Positions 5,117-5,892 of a stretch of DNA of 5,892 nt are shown here, in pieces. The notes under the pieces are model-generated. The model ran no database searches. It was not told the origin of the DNA and saw only the letters and a program-made list of their open reading frames with translations. The position numbers and the translations under genes are program-made. The number at the start of each line of letters is the position of its first letter. Position 1 is the stretch's first letter. The stretch comes from Clostridia bacterium (GTDB taxonomy: Bacteria > Bacillota > Clostridia > Oscillospirales > CAG-272): contig JAKSPR010000190.1 in the NCBI GenBank assembly GCA_024404655.1, positions 1 through 5,892 of the forward strand, read 5' to 3'.

Positions 5117-5892
5117 ATGAACGTCAACACTTATCCGGGCGGTACGCCCTTATCAAATGCCGATCTGCTACCGAAATGGAAACAGGACAGCGAAGTACGT
5201 CTCATCCGCGCCGATGAAGACGGATTGTTATTCACCCCCGACTGGTTTTCTTCCCTCGTTCTTGTGGAGATTCACCCGGAGATAGCCACGTCGGAGGGGA
5301 CTCTTGCCTCTATGGTACCGATCCTCGATCATCTTGCCGCCATGGGTGTGAACGGTATCTGGCTGACCCCGATCTACAAAAAAGGCCCCGGCGGCAACGG
5401 CTACGGCAACTGGGGACCCCATACCCTCGAACCCGCCGTCACAGGCTGTGAAGATACGGAGGAGGGCTGGCGGCGTGTGGCTGCTTTCATCGCGGAAGCT
5501 CACAGACGGAACATCCGTGTTTTCCTCGATATTATTTCCTGGGGCGTTGTCCATTCCGCACCGCTGATTGGAGAGCATCCCGACTGGTTCCGGGGTGAAG
5601 CATGGGGCGGAGCCGCCTTTGACTGGGAAAACGAGGACTTCCGGGCCTGGTTCATCGAAACCTGTATTGAAAATATCCTGAAATCCGGTGCGGACGGCTA
5701 CCGCTGCGACTGCGAACCGGGCTTCTCCGGCTACCGCGTTTTTGCGGAGATCCGTATCCGGCTGCTGGCCATGGGCAGAAAGATCGCCGTTATTGCCGAG
5801 GAATCCTCCGAGCGGCGGGGAACCTACGACTGCGAACAGGACGGTGTCACCGGCTGGATTGACTGGTCGAGAGGCGATCAGTACCAGAACCC
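5117..5892 (+). CDS. GH13 alpha-amylase-family enzyme, 3' end missing
   Basis: The frame is open to the right edge (258 full codons), so the C-terminal half is missing. There is no signal peptide, so it is probably cytoplasmic and acts on imported alpha-glucosides or related sugars. The (beta/alpha)8 barrel of the clan is visible: GVNGIWLTPIY (77-87, strand 2), VFLDIISWGVVH (135-146, region I with Asp138), GADGYRCDCEPG (191-202, region II with Arg196 and the presumed nucleophile Asp198) and AVIAEESS (224-231, region III with presumed acid/base Glu228). Region IV, with the third catalytic Asp, would lie beyond the window. Region I is unusual: the common Asn-His after D-x-x-x is replaced by Trp142-Gly143. 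The barrel starts near residue 45 without a preceding starch-binding or N domain. Family membership is secure; whether it hydrolyses, transfers or isomerises, and on which sugar, cannot be told. Confidence 0.9.
   Translation, partial: MNVNTYPGGTPLSNADLLPKWKQDSEVRLIRADEDGLLFTPDWFSSLVLVEIHPEIATSEGTLASMVPILDHLAAMGVNGIWLTPIYKKGPGGNGYGNWGPHTLEPAVTGCEDTEEGWRRVAAFIAEAHRRNIRVFLDIISWGVVHSAPLIGEHPDWFRGEAWGGAAFDWENEDFRAWFIETCIENILKSGADGYRCDCEPGFSGYRVFAEIRIRLLAMGRKIAVIAEESSERRGTYDCEQDGVTGWIDWSRGDQYQN

Noticed and set aside
5228..5578. Minus-strand open frame of 116 codons inside the GH13 gene
   Set aside because: It is antisense to clear GH13 motifs, and no translation signal was noted for it.

Overview
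The window looks like a chromosomal stretch of a gut-type Clostridia bacterium (Oscillospiraceae/Ruminococcaceae-like). This rests on protein flavour and gene style, not on a marker gene. The DNA has moderate GC, and promoters are close to the sigma-A consensus with 17-bp spacers. Shine-Dalgarno sites are strong (AGGAAAGGA, AAAGGAG, GGGAGG, AAGGGGGA). The lipoprotein is a large sugar-type substrate-binding protein of the sort these gut Firmicutes carry in many copies. I see no phage, transposase, tRNA, rRNA or CRISPR signal.

Layout: (1) 1-913, + strand, is the C-terminal part of a PHP-like metallohydrolase that enters from the left edge. (2) 914-1101 holds a clear promoter with three TGCATA repeats across its -35 region, then a leader with a near-perfect palindrome just before the Shine-Dalgarno. 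(3) 1102-2610, + strand, is an extracellular solute-binding lipoprotein, probably monocistronic and closed by a strong intrinsic terminator at 2627-2664. (4) 2674-3795, - strand, is an uncharacterised cytoplasmic protein of about 373 residues that converges on the lipoprotein gene. It has its own TTGACA-17-TACAAT promoter and a short direct repeat in its leader. (5) 3796-4171 is a divergent intergenic region. It contains two back-to-back hairpins of unknown role, a weak terminator-like hairpin, and a perfect TTGACA-17-TATAAT promoter. (6) 4172-5101, + strand, encodes a GNAT-like acyltransferase-domain protein. (7) 5117-5892, + strand, is a GH13 alpha-amylase-family enzyme cut off by the right edge. 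It lies 15 nt behind the acyltransferase and almost certainly shares its transcript.

The common theme is carbohydrate handling: a surface lipoprotein that would capture an oligosaccharide or similar solute, a cytoplasmic GH13 enzyme, and proteins of less certain role (PHP hydrolase, acyltransferase, uncharacterised protein). No transporter permease or regulator is in view, so a joint pathway is inference only. I found no clear new defence, mobile or RNA system. The best leads are the structured element at 3961-4009, the leader palindrome at 1050-1074, the uncharacterised protein at 2674-3795, and the acyltransferase-GH13 pair.
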